DNA of 64,000 bases from CAVVEC01 sp963770485 (GTDB taxonomy: Bacteria; Acidobacteriota; Terriglobia; Terriglobales; Acidobacteriaceae): contig CAVYPX010000009.1 in NCBI GenBank assembly GCA_963770485.1, positions 868,001-932,000 on the forward strand. Direction: 5' to 3'. The notes beneath the pieces are model-generated. The model was not told the origin of the DNA, did no database searches, and was given only the letters and a program-made list of their open reading frames with translations. Both the position numbers and the translations under genes were made by a program. Of the stretch, positions 61,695-64,000 are shown piece after piece. Each line of letters starts with the position of its first letter. Position 1 is the stretch's first letter.

Positions 61695-61952
61695 ATGACC
61701 GATGATGAACGGATGCAGCGGGAGGCAAATCTGATCGCCACGATCAGAGCGAAACTTCCAGACTTCGCACGGATGTGCGCCGATGACTCGGAATTAGTGA
61801 TGCTCCACCAAGACGCTTTTGCCGCCGACTACCAAGAAGAGGAATACATGCTGCTGGGCATGGCTATCAAATACGCTGGTCTGCGAGGAAAAGAAGTGCG
61901 GGTGATCGGGAAGAACCGAAGCTCCCTCGGCGAAGACGAGAAAATCCAGTAA
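61695..61952 (+). CDS. Small element protein of unknown function
   Basis: The 85-residue product (MTDDERMQREANLIATIRAK ... GMAIKYAGLRGKEVRVIGKN) looks mixed alpha/beta. It begins four bases after the SRAP stop and so is co-transcribed. No family is recognised. Confidence 0.6.
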   Translation: MTDDERMQREANLIATIRAKLPDFARMCADDSELVMLHQDAFAADYQEEEYMLLGMAIKYAGLRGKEVRVIGKNRSSLGEDEKIQ

Positions 61953-61968
61953 ACGCGATCTGCTGCAA

Positions 61969-62215
61969 ATGATAGCAACAGCGCCATTCCGATGGACTGA
62001 TCCAAGCACGTGGCCGTGGATCGTATACGTGTGGTTGGCGTTTCTTCTAGTTGGGTGGATAGTACCAGCTTGGCGTTGGCTCCAACGTAAGAGAGCGGCG
62101 GGTTGGCCTGTCGCGGACGGGCGCATTGAGTCAGTCGAGGTAAGCAAGCCAAACTTTTCCTTTACAACCAAACGCGGCTCTTACGTTGCCGAACTCGGAT
62201 ACTCATATTCCGTCG
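61969..62215 (+). pseudogene. DUF3592-like membrane protein, cut off at the element end
   Basis: An N-terminal membrane helix (WPWIVYVWLAFLLVGWIVPA) leads to RAAGWPVADGRIESVEV and YVAELGYSYSV, the start of a DUF3592 domain (a beta domain between membrane segments). After the YSYSV strand the frame turns into a low-complexity Arg-rich tail over host sequence, so the natural gene ends at the break at about 62,215. It is the last element gene of the plus-strand set. Confidence 0.7.
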
Positions 62216-62997
62216 CAGCCCGAGCGAAAGCACTCGCCCGAGAGTCCGGAGTTCACATCCAGCCGCGTGCCCAGCGCCGGCGCACATTCTCCAACGCTGG
62301 CCCGGCACATCACCGAACCTTTGTGGACGAGCGCGATCGCCGCGCCTGTGCCCCGAGTCAGCGAGCGCGCACGCTCTCCAATCAGCCGCAGCGCGCCCGT
62401 CAGGTCGTTGCCCAGGGAGCTGAACTCATACTGCACCGTAGTCGAAGCCGAAGTCCCAACGCCGTTTTCCGACGCTCCATCTTCTGTCTCATCGGTTTCC
62501 GGTTCCAGACTGATGGCCATGGGATCCCGGTCCGCGCCCCCGGCAGGCTTTGCCCCCGCAGGCCAAGCTCCGCGGCCCAGCGTAACTTTCGGCGCGGTGC
62601 TGCTGGGCGCGCTGGCATTCAGCGCCAACCACTCATTCAATCGGCGGCGCGCGTCTTCGGGCAAATCCGAGAAACGCACCCCAGCCCGCCCCAGCGCATC
62701 CGCCCAAGCAATGTAGCCCGTAGTTTCCAGCTTCGACGGCGTAAGTTGCGCGCCCGGTGCACAAAGATCGAGCTCCACCCGCACGCGGCGGCCTTGGTCA
62801 AGACCCGGGCCGTCGAGGCCAGGGTTATCGAGACGACGCCAGTCGAGGCGCGTGCCCATCTGCATCGACAATCCCTCTTCGCTCAAGTCCAAAATCATCC
62901 CTCCCGTGACGCCGTCAAAGCTGGCGAAGGCAGGACCATGCACCCGCTGCCGCAAACATCGCCGCCGCTCCGGCGCGAATTCCTGATTTCCTTCCAT
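62216..62997 (-). pseudogene. PilZ-GAF protein, 3' end lost at the element break
   Basis: ATG 62997 begins MEGNQEFAPERRRCLRQRVH, a PilZ domain with the RxxxR motif and DLSEEGLSM (c-di-GMP binding). After a linker, a GAF domain runs from about residue 195 and stops abruptly at LDVNSGLSGECFRSG, where GAF domains would continue through another 80 residues. The break is at the same place as the DUF3592 gene on the other strand. It was presumably a host c-di-GMP sensor. Confidence 0.8.
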
Positions 62998-63256
62998 GTG
63001 ATTGTCGTCGACAATTCCGACTGGAAGCAGTCCCGTGACAAAGCTCTGAGAGCAATGATGGGATGCTGGTCCAGTACAGAAAAGTGTTAGCACAGGTTCC
63101 CCCGAGCCTCGTTGAGCATACGCTCCCTTCGGCAGGTTCAGGCGAATCGTTGTGTCGCGGGTCAGGAGAGGAGTACCATGCGCCGAAAGTTGACCCAATC
63201 GGAAATCCCGATTTCACAGGGCATGTCGAAAAACTTTCGAACTAGAGGAATTCATA

Positions 63257-63505
63257 ATGAATATTCATCAGCGCCCTGTTCCCGTCTGCAATATGAAGCG
63301 CATGTTGATCAGCGTCGCGGCCGTGATTCTTGCCATGACGCAGCCGATGTGGGCGCAAAGCCCCCCTCCTCAAAACCTCCCGAGCCTCTCCACTTCTCAA
63401 ACCGAGACCGCCTTGCTCAAGCTCTCCGGATACGGCAGCAACGACTTCAACTCCCCCACCACCCGCACCGGCATCACATGCCACGCATTCATAGACCGCG
63501 CATAA
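63257..63505 (+). pseudogene. Exported protein, N-terminal fragment
   Basis: A ribosome site (AGAGGA, seven bases upstream) and a signal peptide (KRMLISVAAVILAMTQPMWA) lead to a Pro-rich mature start, QSPPPQNLPSLSTSQ. From about 63,415 the frame overlaps the antisense of a broken PD-(D/E)XK gene and ends soon after. The rest of the gene seems lost. No domain is left to identify it. Confidence 0.5.
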
Positions 63506-63690
63506 GCCACCAAAGCATCAATATTCTTGGAGCTATAGGACCGGACCGCTGCGCAGGATCGTGCGCCCGAAAGCTGCACCTCCGTCCGACCCAGCAATGT
63601 GCCGACTTAACCTGCACCCTCCAGAAATAAAAACTCCATGCCTTTCGAGTTTTCTGACTCCTTGGCCGCCCAACCCCACGCCAAAGTCGG
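63397..63690 (-). pseudogene. PD-(D/E)XK endonuclease-like gene remnant
   Basis: In one frame, WRVQVKSAHCW matches the catalytic V-Q-V-K-S part of PDDEXK_5-type proteins (group I intron-associated endonuclease-like). A second frame gives SYSSKNIDALVAYARSMNAWHVMPV, the later conserved part (IDxLxAYxxPxxxWYxxPV). At least two frame changes are needed to join them with the upstream part. It is a broken gene. Confidence 0.55.
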
Positions 63691-63863
63691 TGATCACCGG
63701 TATGGCCGGTTTTGAACTTTTGAACTTTTGAACTTGCTGTCCTTGGCTGTTGCTTTTCCCTTCGTAGAAAGGTCCTTGGGGTTGGGGTTGGGGAAACCGG
63801 CAAACCCCGCAATGGCCGGTTTTGCTGCATCCGAGCCGGTGATCACCTCTATGGCCGGTTTTG
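63689..63863. repeat. Short direct repeats and a TTTTGAAC tandem array
   Basis: GGTGATCACC, two variable bases, TATGGCCGGTTTTG occurs at 63,689-63,714 and 63,838-63,863, with a partial copy AATGGCCGGTTTTG at about 63,811. Directly after the first copy, TTTTGAAC is repeated three times at 63,710-63,733. The core GGTGATCACC is itself a palindrome. Confidence 0.65.
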
Positions 63864-64000
63864 CCTTACTTTCGCGCCTCCATTAGGCGCTGATGGTCTC
63901 TCGACGTACCCGTGTGGCCTGCTGGATCTTTCGTGAGTTTTCGGCAAGCGTGCGTGACGACCGCTAACTCGCCCTGTTACGTTTGTTGAGCCGCCGATGA

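Larger units (their letters stand above)
47613..62215. mobile_element. Decayed integrative element in tRNA-Pro (phage-plasmid-like)
   Basis: The region starts at the tRNA 3' end and carries a tyrosine recombinase, an AlpA/Xis-like gene, a P4-type primase-helicase, small HTH genes, a TIR gene, a Mom-like gene and SRAP. Its base composition is lower in GC than the host DNA on each side. There are no capsid, tail or conjugation genes. The right limit is set where an element gene (DUF3592-like) and a host gene (PilZ-GAF) both break off, at about 62,205-62,220. No copy of the tRNA 3' end is seen there, so a deletion or rearrangement has removed the right attachment site. Confidence 0.75.

Noticed and set aside
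61969..63090. 373-codon frame running through the element end
   Set aside because: Only the first 80 codons resemble a protein family. Beyond the break at about 62,215 it reads the antisense of the PilZ-GAF gene.
47613..64000. Second copy of the tRNA-Pro 3' end (right attachment site)
   Set aside because: Searched by eye for TTCAAATCC...CCCCGACCA near the right break and to the window end; none was found.

Overview
The window is one contig from a high-GC, Gram-negative, diderm bacterium. Several features point to Acidobacteriota, probably Terriglobia/Koribacter-like: a GloVer-repeat (TIGR03803-type) secreted protein, a very large TPR protein of the kind beginning M-A-F-G-F-G-F-N-K, a lipid A cluster using LpxI, stand-alone TatA genes, many secreted proteins, and an intergenic hairpin repeat family. 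This assignment is inference from gene content; there is no rRNA in the window.

Region 1 to 47.6 kb is ordinary chromosome with largely intact genes. In order: the pyrR-pyrB junction; a zinc-ribbon membrane protein; two paralogous exported proteins beside a GH3 NagZ-like glycosidase; miaA; a DUF4097 exported protein; a TonB-type protein; the fabZ-lpxA-lpxI cluster with a Gfo/Idh oxidoreductase; an M20 peptidase; tatA; a secretory-lipase homologue that seems to lack its catalytic Ser and His; sodC; a three-domain acyl-ACP ligase/acyltransferase; the giant TPR protein; a LOG-family gene with thiE; an FGE-fold protein lacking the usual active-site cysteine motif; a MerR regulator; a 14-residue Lys-rich peptide beside a strong hairpin terminator; hydantoinase B; a complete RND efflux operon; the GloVer gene; ada; a second tatA; DUF481; and an amino-sugar pair (nagA plus a GlmS-like isomerase without its glutaminase domain). 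NagA and the SIS protein would convert GlcNAc-6-P to fructose-6-P. The NagZ-like enzyme elsewhere in the window could feed the same route.

At 47,536-47,612 lies tRNA-Pro(CGG). Just after it starts a lower-GC integrated element of about 14.6 kb (47.6-62.2 kb). It carries a tyrosine recombinase, an AlpA/Xis-like protein, a P4-type primase-helicase next to an iteron-like palindrome (candidate origin), small HTH and zinc-binding proteins, a membrane/secreted cargo block, a TIR-domain protein with an unfamiliar C-terminal half, a Mom-like DNA-modification protein, and a SRAP (YedK/HMCES) protein. The element looks decayed. The integrase has an in-frame TGA, and the primase, the HTH gene and the Mom-like gene each need one single-base frameshift. 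Its right end is missing: at about 62,215 an element gene (DUF3592-like) is fused tail-to-tail with a truncated host PilZ-GAF gene, and no copy of the tRNA 3' end is seen there.

The last 1.8 kb is a graveyard: the truncated PilZ-GAF gene, the N-terminus of a secreted protein, a broken PD-(D/E)XK endonuclease-like gene and short direct repeats.

The best candidate for a poorly described system is the TIR gene, possibly with its neighbours. Other curiosities are the intergenic hairpin family, oligomer micro-repeats (one apparently inside thiE), and the degenerate enzymes.
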